The notes: generated by a model not told the origin, from the sequence alone. A DNA stretch of 20,903 nt from an uncultured Bacteroidales bacterium (GCA_947367415.1 CANBEE010000009.1:1-20903); one strand, 5' to 3'. Numbered from the stretch's first letter, positions 13,651-20,650 are shown. A program made the numbers and translations.

Positions 13651-13681
13651 ATGAAAAAGACAGCATTCATCCTCCTTGCAG
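13651..13681 (+). repeat. Signal-peptide cassette A, short copy
   Basis: These 31 nt (coding MKKTAFILLA) are identical to the first 31 nt of the genes at 14499 and 15655. The 5' flank (CATAAATCA-type leader just before ATG) also resembles that of 14499. After base 31 this copy diverges. Confidence 0.8.
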
Positions 13682-14451
13682 CAATACTGCTCGGCTTGAT
13701 GCCGCAAGGTGTACACGCCCAGTATGCCTCGACAGGCGACTCCGACTTGACCTTGCAGAAAGAGAACTTGTATACAGGTCAAGGGCAAAGGCTCACTGAT
13801 GCTGGCAAAACCATTATGCTAACAGGAGCATCATTCGCCATGACTGGCTTGACAGTTTTCTTGGCAGGAGCGCTCACTTATGATTACGACCCATGCTGCC
13901 CCGATATGGCATTATATCCTGTGTTTGGGGCACTCGGCGGAATCGCTGGCGCAGCCATAGCGCTTGTGGGGCTCCCCATCTATTGTAACGGAAAAAACAA
14001 GATGCAATCTCACGATGCTACGCATTTCGTCTTTGCAAGCGACACGCAGCGTGGAGGCGCAGCAATGGGCGAGGTAGGGCTTGGGATCTTGGGCGAACTG
14101 AGCATGAACGTTACGGGCGGCTATCACTTTAACAAGCATGTCTTCCTTGGCGGTGGATTGGGTTTCAAGAAATACCTTTTCTTTGATGATGCACCCAAAG
14201 GCGCTCCTGACGCTCTTCCTGTCTATGCCAACGCTCGCTTCACACTTGGTTCAAAGCGTGTGGCGCCATATATCAGCACAAGCTTCGGCTATGACTTGGC
14301 TTTATCGAATGTATATACAGGCTTCGAGTTTGGCAGCAGAATCAGAAAGATTAACAGCACCAAGGATAGTTCGTGGTGGTTGGGTACCAAGACCGAACTC
14401 ATCGGGAACGAAGTAAGTTTCCTTTCTATTAAGCTTGGAAAAACATTCTAA
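13651..14451 (+). CDS. Exported outer-membrane-type protein, 266 aa
   Basis: A signal peptide (MKKTAFILLAAILLGLMPQG, cleavage near HAQ) is followed by a polar stretch, two hydrophobic Gly/Ala-rich segments (~52-75 and ~87-108) and then a strand-rich C-terminal half (NVTGGYHFNKHVFLGGGLGF, VAPYISTSFGYDLALS) ending in KLGKTF. This is consistent with a beta-barrel-type envelope protein with an unusual hydrophobic insert; the family is not recognised. The first 31 nt are identical to the starts of the genes at 14499 and 15655. It lies 82 nt after the barrel gene with no TAnnTTTG promoter between, so it is probably in the same operon. Confidence 0.75.
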   Translation: MKKTAFILLAAILLGLMPQGVHAQYASTGDSDLTLQKENLYTGQGQRLTDAGKTIMLTGASFAMTGLTVFLAGALTYDYDPCCPDMALYPVFGALGGIAGAAIALVGLPIYCNGKNKMQSHDATHFVFASDTQRGGAAMGEVGLGILGELSMNVTGGYHFNKHVFLGGGLGFKKYLFFDDAPKGAPDALPVYANARFTLGSKRVAPYISTSFGYDLALSNVYTGFEFGSRIRKINSTKDSSWWLGTKTELIGNEVSFLSIKLGKTF

Positions 14452-14498
14452 AATCTTCATCCATAAGCTACATCTAAAACTGCATAAATCACAGAACA

Positions 14499-14554
14499 AT
14501 GAAAAAGACAGCATTCATCCTCCTTGCAGGCCTTGCCCTGCTGTGTTCGTGCGA
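14499..14554 (+). repeat. Signal-peptide cassette A, full copy 1
   Basis: These 56 nt, from ATG through the lipobox Cys codon, are identical to 15655-15710. The genes diverge at once after the lipobox. Confidence 0.9.
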
Positions 14555-15653
14555 GAAGATTGACAGTCACTACTCATATGGAGAAACTGTACTGGGGACC
14601 ACTATCAAGGAGAATCAATTGGGGCAAAAGATTACTTTGCAAGGTTTCATAAATGCTACAGATGGGGTCAGATACGAATACATCGGTACTCTTCCTTGCA
14701 TAGAGGACAATGGGAAGGTTTATTATTCGCAGGCGACCGTCGACAACTGGTATTCGGGACCTTACACGTTACAAATTGAGTTTACGAGACACTATATGAA
14801 GTCTTATCATGGTCCAGATATGATAACCCTCATACTAAGCGACTATGCCTTTAATGAAGAAAAGCAGGAACTTGAGGATGTATATCTCCCAAACATAGAT
14901 TATAATGATAATACAACGAGCAAGTTGATTTATGTGGACGAGAATTACCTGATATTTGAGACCAATGGGATAGCGAACGAACCCTATTATTCTGAAAACT
15001 CGGAATTTAGTAGGGTTGTGTTTGCCCGGGTAACTGAAAATCTATTATACCCTGAACGTATACATGACATTCGAGATATCTATGCAACATTCCCTCTAGT
15101 GCCTTATACTGCAATCAAAGAAAAAGAGGTTTTCGACTTCGAACCAATAACTTACGATGAACTCTTGGCGATTACTCAGGACAAGAAGTATCATCTGCAA
15201 GGTAAATATCTGTGTCTCGAAGACAGCGATGATACCGTGATGAAGTATATCCCCCGCGACTTGCCTGTAGACACAGATAAAAGCGAGGATTATAACTACT
15301 GGGCAGACATGATAGGAGGAACTATCGACTATTATGCTTTTCACAACGGCTATACATCTCGATACTACTATGGTATTGACGGTAGTGGTAGCGAATTGGC
15401 AGGGATGGACTATGCCAATTATACCTTTGACGAAACGAGTCAACTGCTGAGTGCTCAATATGTCAAGGGCAATGTTGCGTATGTCAGTGAAGCATGTATC
15501 ATACTCGAAGCCCCCTTATCAGAGGATTACGCTGATGTCTTGGATGACTTGGAGATTCCACAACACAATGTTCGATTCTTTGAGCGCACTATTTTCATCC
15601 ACCACCCTGGAGAACTGAAAGAACCTACAGAAATAAATGATTACAGACAGTAA
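14499..15653 (+). CDS. Lipoprotein with two copies of an array-specific module
   Basis: A 384-aa lipoprotein: MKKTAFILLAGLALLCSC, lipobox Cys18, followed by Glu-Lys. The mature part holds two related halves. The first (~33-180) has GTTIKENQLGQK, YEYIGTLPC, LIYVDENYLIFE and FSRVVFARV. The second (~200-372) has VPYTAIKEKEV, YHLQGKYLCLEDSDD, FDETSQLLSA, VSEACIILEAP and RFFERTIF. Both match the single-module proteins at 15655 and 16200, so this gene is an internal duplication. No known function. It is 47 nt after the previous gene and 1 nt before the next ATG, so it is within one operon. The composition is AT-richer than in the flanking regions. Confidence 0.78.
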   Translation: MKKTAFILLAGLALLCSCEKIDSHYSYGETVLGTTIKENQLGQKITLQGFINATDGVRYEYIGTLPCIEDNGKVYYSQATVDNWYSGPYTLQIEFTRHYMKSYHGPDMITLILSDYAFNEEKQELEDVYLPNIDYNDNTTSKLIYVDENYLIFETNGIANEPYYSENSEFSRVVFARVTENLLYPERIHDIRDIYATFPLVPYTAIKEKEVFDFEPITYDELLAITQDKKYHLQGKYLCLEDSDDTVMKYIPRDLPVDTDKSEDYNYWADMIGGTIDYYAFHNGYTSRYYYGIDGSGSELAGMDYANYTFDETSQLLSAQYVKGNVAYVSEACIILEAPLSEDYADVLDDLEIPQHNVRFFERTIFIHHPGELKEPTEINDYRQ

Positions 15654-15654
15654 T

Positions 15655-15710
15655 ATGAAAAAGACAGCATTCATCCTCCTTGCAGGCCTTGCCCTGCTGT
15701 GTTCGTGCGA
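15655..15710 (+). repeat. Signal-peptide cassette A, full copy 2
   Basis: 56 nt identical to 14499-14554, covering the start codon, signal peptide and lipobox. The identity at synonymous positions means recent copying or conversion, not just protein-level selection. Confidence 0.9.
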
Positions 15711-16173
15711 AAAAGAAGAAGTCACGGCTTTGGCCTTCGACAAGATTCCCGAGACAGACATTATGGAGTCACAGCTTGGCACAACAATGTATACATGCGA
15801 TGACATAACCCGAATAACCGAAGGCTTTCCATACCAATTGATTGCCATATATGACTGTTACAAGAAAGGGAATAAAACGTATTATGTGCTTAACCCCTAT
15901 CACGAAGAGACTACTAATCAACTATATGGGTCGACAGGCCTCCTTCCTTCCTTTCAATTATATGACTTCCAATTCGACGAGACATCCCAATCCTTTACTG
16001 GAGGACCTTTCGGATGGGTTCATTGGGAAGGTGTTCCCAACAAATTGCTCTATTTGAGCGAGGAGCACATAATCCTGCAATGGGAAGCCCCATGGCAAGC
16101 ACAACACTCAAAAGAGAAGGGAGCAACATTCTCACGAGAGGTTTATGAAAGGGTGATTGAATATCCCCTCTGA
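15655..16173 (+). CDS. Small lipoprotein, single array module
   Basis: Starting at the ATG at 15655, 1 nt after the previous stop, this gives 172 aa with the same signal peptide and lipobox as the gene before (Cys18). An in-frame ATG at 15637 lies inside the previous gene and is not preferred. The mature part has the array module: IPETDIMESQLGTTMYT, YQLIAIYDCYKKGNKTYYV, FDETSQSFTG, YLSEEHIILQWEAP and FSREVYERVIEY. It is clearly homologous to the protein at 16200 (VPGTNIKESQL, KRIAVYDCYKEWDDAYYV, FSRTVYQRT). Function unknown; it should be anchored in a membrane facing the periplasm or cell surface. Confidence 0.8.
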   Translation: MKKTAFILLAGLALLCSCEKEEVTALAFDKIPETDIMESQLGTTMYTCDDITRITEGFPYQLIAIYDCYKKGNKTYYVLNPYHEETTNQLYGSTGLLPSFQLYDFQFDETSQSFTGGPFGWVHWEGVPNKLLYLSEEHIILQWEAPWQAQHSKEKGATFSREVYERVIEYPL

Positions 16174-16190
16174 AAATTTAATAATAAACA

Positions 16191-16265
16191 CATACAGCTA
16201 TGAACAGAAAACACTTGACATTCGCACTGCTCGCCACCGCGCTGGCTGTGGGCTTCAGCTCATGC
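16191..16265 (+). repeat. Signal-peptide cassette B, copy 1
   Basis: 75 nt from CATACAGCT, 9 nt before the ATG, through the lipobox Cys codon match 16820-16894 with only two substitutions. The encoded leader is MNRKHLTFALLATALAVGF followed by SSC. Confidence 0.9.
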
Positions 16266-16817
16266 GAGAAAGACCTAAGCAACGACGGCTTAGCCGTAAG
16301 ATACGACATTGTTCCCGGCACCAACATCAAGGAAAGCCAGCTTGAAAGCAAAAAGTACACCGAAGCAGAGTTCAAAGAACTGTTGAACGGACGTTGCTAC
16401 AAACGCATTGCCGTGTATGACTGCTACAAGGAATGGGATGATGCCTACTACGTGATTATGGGAAAGAAAGACAACGGAGAATATAGTGTTGACATTCTCG
16501 AAAATAGCGAAGGAGGCGGCAGGGACATCCGCTTGTTCGAAGGCGATGAGCTGACTATATGGGGTGGTTCGATGGGCCATGAGTCTATGCGCCTCTATAA
16601 ATACAGCTTTGATGGCGTGAGGCAAAAGCTCCAATTCATGGACAATAAGGAGGCAGTAATCTTTGTCAACGACGAATACCTCATCACACTCAACGGAGTT
16701 TATTGGAGCTCCTCAATAGATGCCGGTGCCATGTTCTCGCGCACCGTATATCAGCGCACCGAGGAGACCAACTGGTATTCACGGGATACGATAGACCTTC
16801 GCAACTTCAATTATTAA
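16200..16817 (+). CDS. Small lipoprotein, array module with a different leader
   Basis: A 205-aa lipoprotein with leader MNRKHLTFALLATALAVGF and lipobox Cys22. The mature module matches the protein at 15655: VPGTNIKESQLESKKYTEAE, YKRIAVYDCYKEWDDAYYV, YSFDGVRQKLQF, VFVNDEYLI-type block (VIFVNDEYLITLNG) and AMFSRTVYQRTEE. Its signal peptide, however, is of the other type, shared with the gene at 16829. It lies 26 nt after the previous stop and 11 nt before the next ATG. Function unknown; same membrane anchoring expected. Confidence 0.8.
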   Translation: MNRKHLTFALLATALAVGFSSCEKDLSNDGLAVRYDIVPGTNIKESQLESKKYTEAEFKELLNGRCYKRIAVYDCYKEWDDAYYVIMGKKDNGEYSVDILENSEGGGRDIRLFEGDELTIWGGSMGHESMRLYKYSFDGVRQKLQFMDNKEAVIFVNDEYLITLNGVYWSSSIDAGAMFSRTVYQRTEETNWYSRDTIDLRNFNY

Positions 16818-16819
16818 TA

Positions 16820-16894
16820 CATACAGCTATGAACAGAAAACACTTGACATTCGCCCTGCTCGCCACCGTGCTGGCTGTGGGCTTCAGCTCATGC
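16820..16894 (+). repeat. Signal-peptide cassette B, copy 2
   Basis: Second copy of the 75-nt 5' cassette of 16191-16265, two substitutions apart, including the 9 nt before ATG. The mature sequences that follow are unrelated to each other. Confidence 0.9.
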
Positions 16895-17371
16895 AACAAG
16901 GTAATCGAAGAGGAAAACGAAGGGGACTTCTGGCTTGTGGATTACTTGCCAATAGAGATTTACATGACCGTGCAGAATGCCGAGGGAGTAAATCTACTTG
17001 ATCCCGAGAACCTGGACGGTATCAAGGCTACATTCAACGGAGAAGTGTATGCAGCCGACACCACATGCGATTGCTCACATTTCTCCCCTACACGAGATTA
17101 TCCAGGAATAATGCATGGCTTAATCTGCATGCAACTCAAGGATGGCACCTATGCGCTCTACTTTGGCGAGCTTGATGGCGGAGGATACTATAAGGAAGAG
17201 CCCCTCACGATTGAGTGGCCCGACGGCACGACAGACGTTATCTGCATCAATTCGGAGATTAAAAAAAGGAAGAAGGACGCATACCCCAAAGTCGTAAACC
17301 GCTACTTCAAACTAAATGGCAAGGTTGTAGACGAAGGTAGCTGCAATCCATTAATACATATCTATAAATAA
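16829..17371 (+). CDS. Small lipoprotein of a different mature family
   Basis: Start at the ATG 16829 gives 180 aa; a longer in-frame reading from 16703 would lie inside the previous gene and lacks a leader. The signal peptide and lipobox (SSC, Cys22) nearly equal those of the gene at 16200, but the mature part lacks the array module. It begins DFWLVDYLPIEIYMTVQNAE and continues GVNLLDPEN and ATFNGEVYA, a pattern I associate with small Bacteroidota lipoproteins of unknown function (ligand-free immunoglobulin-like strands are plausible). It is the last gene of the probable operon; no terminator was seen after it. Confidence 0.78.
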   Translation: MNRKHLTFALLATVLAVGFSSCNKVIEEENEGDFWLVDYLPIEIYMTVQNAEGVNLLDPENLDGIKATFNGEVYAADTTCDCSHFSPTRDYPGIMHGLICMQLKDGTYALYFGELDGGGYYKEEPLTIEWPDGTTDVICINSEIKKRKKDAYPKVVNRYFKLNGKVVDEGSCNPLIHIYK

Positions 17372-17386
17372 GGGGCTCTTGTGGGC

Positions 17387-17415
17387 TTGCAATGCATTTG
17401 CAATACTTTTGCAAT
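17387..17415 (+). promoter_or_regulatory. Three phased TTGCAAT repeats, candidate operator
   Basis: TTGCAAT occurs at 17387-17393, 17398-17404 and 17409-17415, each 11 nt from the next. The last ends 32 nt before the -7 element. Direct repeats of 7 nt with 11-nt period are the form of PhoB (pho box) sites, and the downstream gene is PstS-like; the base sequence itself is not the enterobacterial pho box. Confidence 0.55.
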
Positions 17416-17424
17416 ATGTTTTTC

Positions 17425-17455
17425 TTGCTACGTATGGAGCAAAACTATAAATTTG
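17425..17455 (+). promoter_or_regulatory. Bacteroidota-type promoter of the PstS-like gene
   Basis: TTG at 17425-17427 and TAAATTTG at 17448-17455 are 20 nt apart and match TTG/TAnnTTTG. The ATG follows at 17484. Confidence 0.7.
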
Positions 17456-17483
17456 CCGTCGAATAATAAAAACAAATAGCATT

Positions 17484-18587
17484 ATGAAACTAAACTACAA
17501 AACACTAGTGCTGGCATTACTAAGCGCACTCGCCCTTTCGTGCAATGCTAATGACGACATCGTACAAACTCCTAACGGTATTGACGGTATTTCTATCAGT
17601 AACTTCCCAATCATTGACGGTTCTGACTCCACAGAACCGCTGCGCACTATTCTGATGTGTAAATTGTTAGGGTTTGATTACACATGGATACGAAGTCCGT
17701 TTGTACAATATGCAGGTCCTAAAAGTGTGGAGCCTAAGTATACTTGCCCACAAGAAGAATGGCAGCATTTGGAAATTAATTGTTTACAAAGGAACAACAC
17801 GCACCCCTCCTTTGTCAAACTCATAGACGGCGAAGTGGAAGTGATATTTACTGCCCGCAGCATCTCACGCGACGAGGTGATGTATGCCGAGGAAAAGGGC
17901 GTAAAACTGATAGAGAAGCCTATAGCCAAGGATGCTTTGGCCTTCTTGGTGCATCCTGAAAACACGGTCGACAATCTTTCTATTGCACAGATTCAAGGAA
18001 TCTATACTGGAGACATCACGCATTGGAGTGAAGTCGGTGGTCCTGACATGGCAATTACTCCTTACGTGCGCAACCGCAATTCGGGCAGTCAAGAGAAGTT
18101 CGAGACGATGGTAATGGCAGGGCTCACCATCAAAGAGTTCCCCGAGCTGCAAATCGGAACAGTGATGATGTCCCCTTACTATCAATTGGAGGCCGATGAA
18201 AGTGGTATTGCTTATTCTCCGTTCTATTATTACAGCGTCATCGTAGATAACGATTCCACCAAGGCCATCGGTGTTAACGGCATTGATATGACCAAAGAGA
18301 ATGTGCGCAACAATACTTATCCCTACGTCTCCGATGTATATGCTGCCGTGCGTTCAGATATAGACAAGTCGTCAATGGCCTATAAGCTTTTTGAGTACAT
18401 CACCTCGGAAGAGGGGCAAGCTATTGTAGAAGAGAGTGGGTATATCCCTTTGGCTGCATTTGCCAACATCAAGAAAGTTGAAAAAGAGGAGCAGTCTGAA
18501 GCATATTACGACTTGCAAGGACGAAAGACCGCAACTCCCGCTCGCGGCATCTATATCAAGGATGGAAAAAAGATTGCGGTTAAGTGA
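17484..18587 (+). CDS. PstS-like phosphate-binding-family lipoprotein with C-terminal tail
   Basis: A 367-aa lipoprotein (LVLALLSALALSC, lipobox Cys20). The mature part fits the PstS-type periplasmic binding fold: IIDGSDSTEPL near 43-53 resembles the phosphate-binding DGSxST segment, and DALAFLVHPENTVDNLSIAQ followed by GIYTGDITHWSEVGG and RNRNSGSQEKF matches the PstS hinge region and second phosphate loop (SGT-like). Ligand is thus probably an oxyanion such as phosphate; transport is unproven because no pstCAB genes are adjacent. The last ~30 residues (YYDLQGRKTATPARGIYIKD, ending KKIAVK) match a C-terminal tail frequent in Prevotella secreted proteins and similar to type IX sorting tails. 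It converges with the HU-like gene, 24 nt apart. Confidence 0.8.
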   Translation: MKLNYKTLVLALLSALALSCNANDDIVQTPNGIDGISISNFPIIDGSDSTEPLRTILMCKLLGFDYTWIRSPFVQYAGPKSVEPKYTCPQEEWQHLEINCLQRNNTHPSFVKLIDGEVEVIFTARSISRDEVMYAEEKGVKLIEKPIAKDALAFLVHPENTVDNLSIAQIQGIYTGDITHWSEVGGPDMAITPYVRNRNSGSQEKFETMVMAGLTIKEFPELQIGTVMMSPYYQLEADESGIAYSPFYYYSVIVDNDSTKAIGVNGIDMTKENVRNNTYPYVSDVYAAVRSDIDKSSMAYKLFEYITSEEGQAIVEESGYIPLAAFANIKKVEKEEQSEAYYDLQGRKTATPARGIYIKDGKKIAVK

Positions 18588-18611
18588 GCGTAGAGCTACC
18601 ATTGCCTCATT

Positions 18612-19259
18612 TCACTTGCCGAAGCACCCCTCTACCGGGATGTAGTAGCGCCCGTTCTGGCGGCCTGCCTTGCGTAGCTTTCCCTCCTTCACGAACGTCT
18701 CGAGGAACTGCACGGCACGATAGCGTGTGCACTCGCAGATGCTCTCCATTTCGGAGCGATAGAGCGTGTCGTGCGTGGCAAAGTGAGTCGTGAGGCGCTC
18801 TTCCACCTCGGCAGCGGAGAACACTTTGGTGTGGGCATCGCCAGCGTATGTCATCGTGGCACCACGCATGGCATGGCTCAGTGCCTTGGAGGGCGCAAAG
18901 GCGATGCGGCTCACCTTGATGTCGCGAGCCTTCACATTGTCGGCACGGTGCTTGTTGCCGCAGGTGAGCGTGATGGAGAGTGTACCTATCTCGCCCAGCT
19001 CCACGCGATTGCCGCTGAGCAGGGTACGCTGCACGCGCAGGCTCAGTGCCTTGAGTACGCCTGCCACATCGGCCTCCTTGATGGTGCACGAGGCGGCAAT
19101 CTCACGTGCCAGCTCATCGGCTGTCACCGTGCGTCCGCCCACTACGCTGACTGCTACAGCGGGATTGTCGGCATTGGCCTCGCCGCTGAAGTCCTTGATT
19201 TCTCTGAGTGTGTAGGCGATGGTGCCCGCCTCTTTACGTACTAATTTTCGTGTTGCCAT
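18612..19259 (-). CDS. HU-family-like DNA-binding protein with C-terminal winged helix
   Basis: The ATG at 19259 (MATRKLVRKEAG) gives 215 aa and has AAGGAAA upstream; a longer TTG start at 19265 is not needed. Residues ~12-125 resemble the long HU-like proteins of Bacteroidota (VVGGRTVTADELAREIAASC, RVELGEIGTLSITL), with an HU-type beta-arm turn replaced by charged residues. The last ~75 residues (VFSAAEVEERLTTHFATHDT, RYRAVQFLETFVKEGKLRKA, GRYYIPVEG) look like a winged helix with a recognition helix and wing. It probably binds DNA and shapes the nucleoid or a specific site. It has a ~150-nt structured leader. Function beyond DNA binding is unknown. Confidence 0.75.
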   Translation of the reverse strand: MATRKLVRKEAGTIAYTLREIKDFSGEANADNPAVAVSVVGGRTVTADELAREIAASCTIKEADVAGVLKALSLRVQRTLLSGNRVELGEIGTLSITLTCGNKHRADNVKARDIKVSRIAFAPSKALSHAMRGATMTYAGDAHTKVFSAAEVEERLTTHFATHDTLYRSEMESICECTRYRAVQFLETFVKEGKLRKAGRQNGRYYIPVEGCFGK

Positions 19260-19325
19260 AGTCAATTTCCTTCTTTTATAGGTTCTTTTTCAGTTTTCTG
19301 CTTGTCTCTTTTTGCTGACGATGCC

Positions 19326-19403
19326 CATCGGTAGCGTTGTTGATGCTCATCATCCGCGCTACCGATGTGCTTCGACCGCGCTACTTATGCGCATCGGCAA
19401 ATG
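19326..19403 (-). promoter_or_regulatory. Structured leader of the HU-like gene
   Basis: CATCGGTAGCG at 19326-19336 is perfectly complementary to CGCTACCGATG at 19357-19367, an 11-bp stem with a 20-nt loop that itself contains GATG/CATC. Read on the minus strand, two imperfect tandem 22-nt copies start with GTAGCGCGG. No T-run follows, so it is not a normal terminator; an mRNA-level control element or a protein-binding site (possibly for HU itself) is possible. The region 19425-19543 otherwise shows nothing. Confidence 0.45.
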
Positions 19404-19416
19404 ATTTTGCTGTGTA

Positions 19417-19449
19417 CAAATATACGAATAAACGAGCGAAAAACATCAA
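19417..19449 (-). promoter_or_regulatory. Candidate promoter of the HU-like gene
   Basis: On the minus strand TATATTTG (plus coordinates 19417-19424) fits TAnnTTTG, and TTG (19447-19449) lies 22 nt upstream, slightly wider than the 19-20 nt seen in other promoters here. It would give a leader of about 150 nt. Confidence 0.45.
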
Positions 19450-19543
19450 GTTTACTCGATTGTTTTTCACAGCGAGTGCAAGTATATTCGCAGTTTACCG
19501 CAAATACACAAAACAATGGGCTGATTTCCAAATTTCAAATCAT

Positions 19544-19575
19544 AAAAAGAAGGATGCCTGCCGTAGCAAGCATCC
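19544..19575 (-). terminator. Intrinsic terminator of the tonB unit
   Basis: On the minus strand GGATGCTTGC, TACG, GCAGGCATCC forms a 10-bp stem with one G-U pair and a C(UACG)G tetraloop, a very stable class, followed by TTCTTTTT. It lies 41 nt after the small ORF that follows tonB, so it should end the tonB transcript. Confidence 0.85.
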
Positions 19576-19616
19576 ATATACAGCCGAAGGACCTGATGGA
19601 GCGATGGCAACTGCCA

Positions 19617-19898
19617 TCATACACATCGGAAAACTATAAGAAGCTGTTTGGATTTTATTTCGGCTTTAGTTGAGAGAACTTTTTGTGTAGGTTTTTTCTC
19701 TCGGGGCGCAGCAAATAGTGGTCTATTTGCAAGAATCGAGAGAGAAAAGATGCCAAAAAGGATTTCAAATAAATCGAAAAGCATATCCTTGAACATATCT
19801 GCGATAAAATCCAAGACAGCTTCTAAAACTCCATCGTCGGCCTCTGCGCTGCCCGAGGCATTGGTTGGCCCCGACAGCAAATTACATAAACACTCCAT
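19617..19898 (-). CDS. Possible small protein downstream of tonB
   Basis: An ATG at 19898, 11 nt after the tonB stop, opens a 93-aa frame that ends 41 nt before the terminator, so it is inside the tonB transcript. A purine-rich AGAAG-like stretch (GAAGAG) precedes the start. Residues ~25-56 (LEAVLDFIADMFKDMLFDLF, then EILFGIFSLSI) are a strongly hydrophobic/acidic amphipathic helix; the rest is basic. I recognise no family. A 51-nt inverted repeat lies within its second half, which is unusual for coding DNA, so the true product may be shorter or absent. Confidence 0.4.
   Translation of the reverse strand: MECLCNLLSGPTNASGSAEADDGVLEAVLDFIADMFKDMLFDLFEILFGIFSLSILANRPLFAAPREKKPTQKVLSTKAEIKSKQLLIVFRCV
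19696..19746. repeat. Two-step inverted repeat
   Basis: Inner arms GCAAATAG (19711-19718) and CTATTTGC (19723-19730) are perfect with a TGGT loop. Outer arms TCTCTCG (19697-19703) and CGAGAGA (19737-19743) pair across a small internal loop. The whole can fold into a long hairpin, but no T-run follows on either strand in the right place, so I do not call it a terminator. Confidence 0.6.
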
Positions 19899-19909
19899 CT
19901 CTTCATATA

Positions 19910-20650
19910 CTACTTATTATTGGTATTCGACACTCCGTTCGCGGCCTCCACCTTCTTCGGTTCCTCTAAGCGGAACGTTATGGGCATAGTAAATCGCACA
20001 CGTACTGGCTTTCCACGCAGCTTGCCAGGAATCCACTTAGGCATTGCATTAACTACACGCAGCGCCTCCTTGTCGAAATGCGGATTGACGGGTTTGATGA
20101 CCTGCGCATCGGAAATCGTACTATCGGGATTCACCACGAACTGTACGATAACACGACCCTGGATACCCTGCTCCTGACAGATAGAAGGATACTTGATGTT
20201 CTTCTGCAGATATTTCATCAACTCAGCCATACCACCGGGGAACTCGGGCTGGTTCTCTACCACCTGGAAGATTTCCTCTTCCTTCTCAGGTTCCTCTACC
20301 ACAATGGGCACATCGTCAGTGATTTCAACAAACTCAGCCTGGTCCTCAGCAGAAACGATAGTTGTTTCCTCAATCTCGGCATCGTCCTCTACGATATTGA
20401 GCACCTCAGCCTGTGATACAGCTTGGGGAGGAGGAGGTACGGTTTTCTTCTCTGGCATGGTGATAGGAATAATTTCCTCTTCCAACACAATATCGCCTGC
20501 GTCAACGATATCACCAGTCTCTCCCTCTTTCTCGTACTGCGTCCACTCGAAAGCAACGAAATGAGCAGCCAAAGCAAAAATCAAACCGAGCAAAACCCAA
20601 GTAAGTTTTCTGTTCTCCAAATTGGCTTTTTCAGATTTTTTGATTTCCAT
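19910..20650 (-). CDS. tonB: TonB family energy-transducing protein
   Basis: A 246-aa inner-membrane protein that passes proton-motive-force energy to outer-membrane TonB-dependent receptors. One N-terminal helix anchors it (residues ~15-36, KLTWVLLGLIFALAAHFVAF). A Glu/Pro/Val-rich periplasmic linker (~37-130, with KKTVPPPP) spans the periplasm. The C-terminal TonB domain is at ~135-228: FPGGMAELMKYLQKNIKYPS, QEQGIQGRVIVQFVVN, DKEALRVVNAMPKWIPGKLR and KPVRVRFTMPITFRL. Bacteroidota carry several TonB paralogs, so the symbol is a family label. It has its own promoter and ends in TAG, with a small ORF after it. Confidence 0.93.
   Translation of the reverse strand: MEIKKSEKANLENRKLTWVLLGLIFALAAHFVAFEWTQYEKEGETGDIVDAGDIVLEEEIIPITMPEKKTVPPPPQAVSQAEVLNIVEDDAEIEETTIVSAEDQAEFVEITDDVPIVVEEPEKEEEIFQVVENQPEFPGGMAELMKYLQKNIKYPSICQEQGIQGRVIVQFVVNPDSTISDAQVIKPVNPHFDKEALRVVNAMPKWIPGKLRGKPVRVRFTMPITFRLEEPKKVEAANGVSNTNNK

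Noticed and set aside
16703..16828. 42-residue N-terminal extension of the last lipoprotein
   Set aside because: It overlaps the previous gene in another frame and would hide the signal peptide that starts at 16829.
19337..19673. Two overlapping ~100-aa plus-strand ORFs in 19337-19673
   Set aside because: They cross a minus-strand promoter, a leader hairpin and a terminator, and show no recognisable protein pattern.
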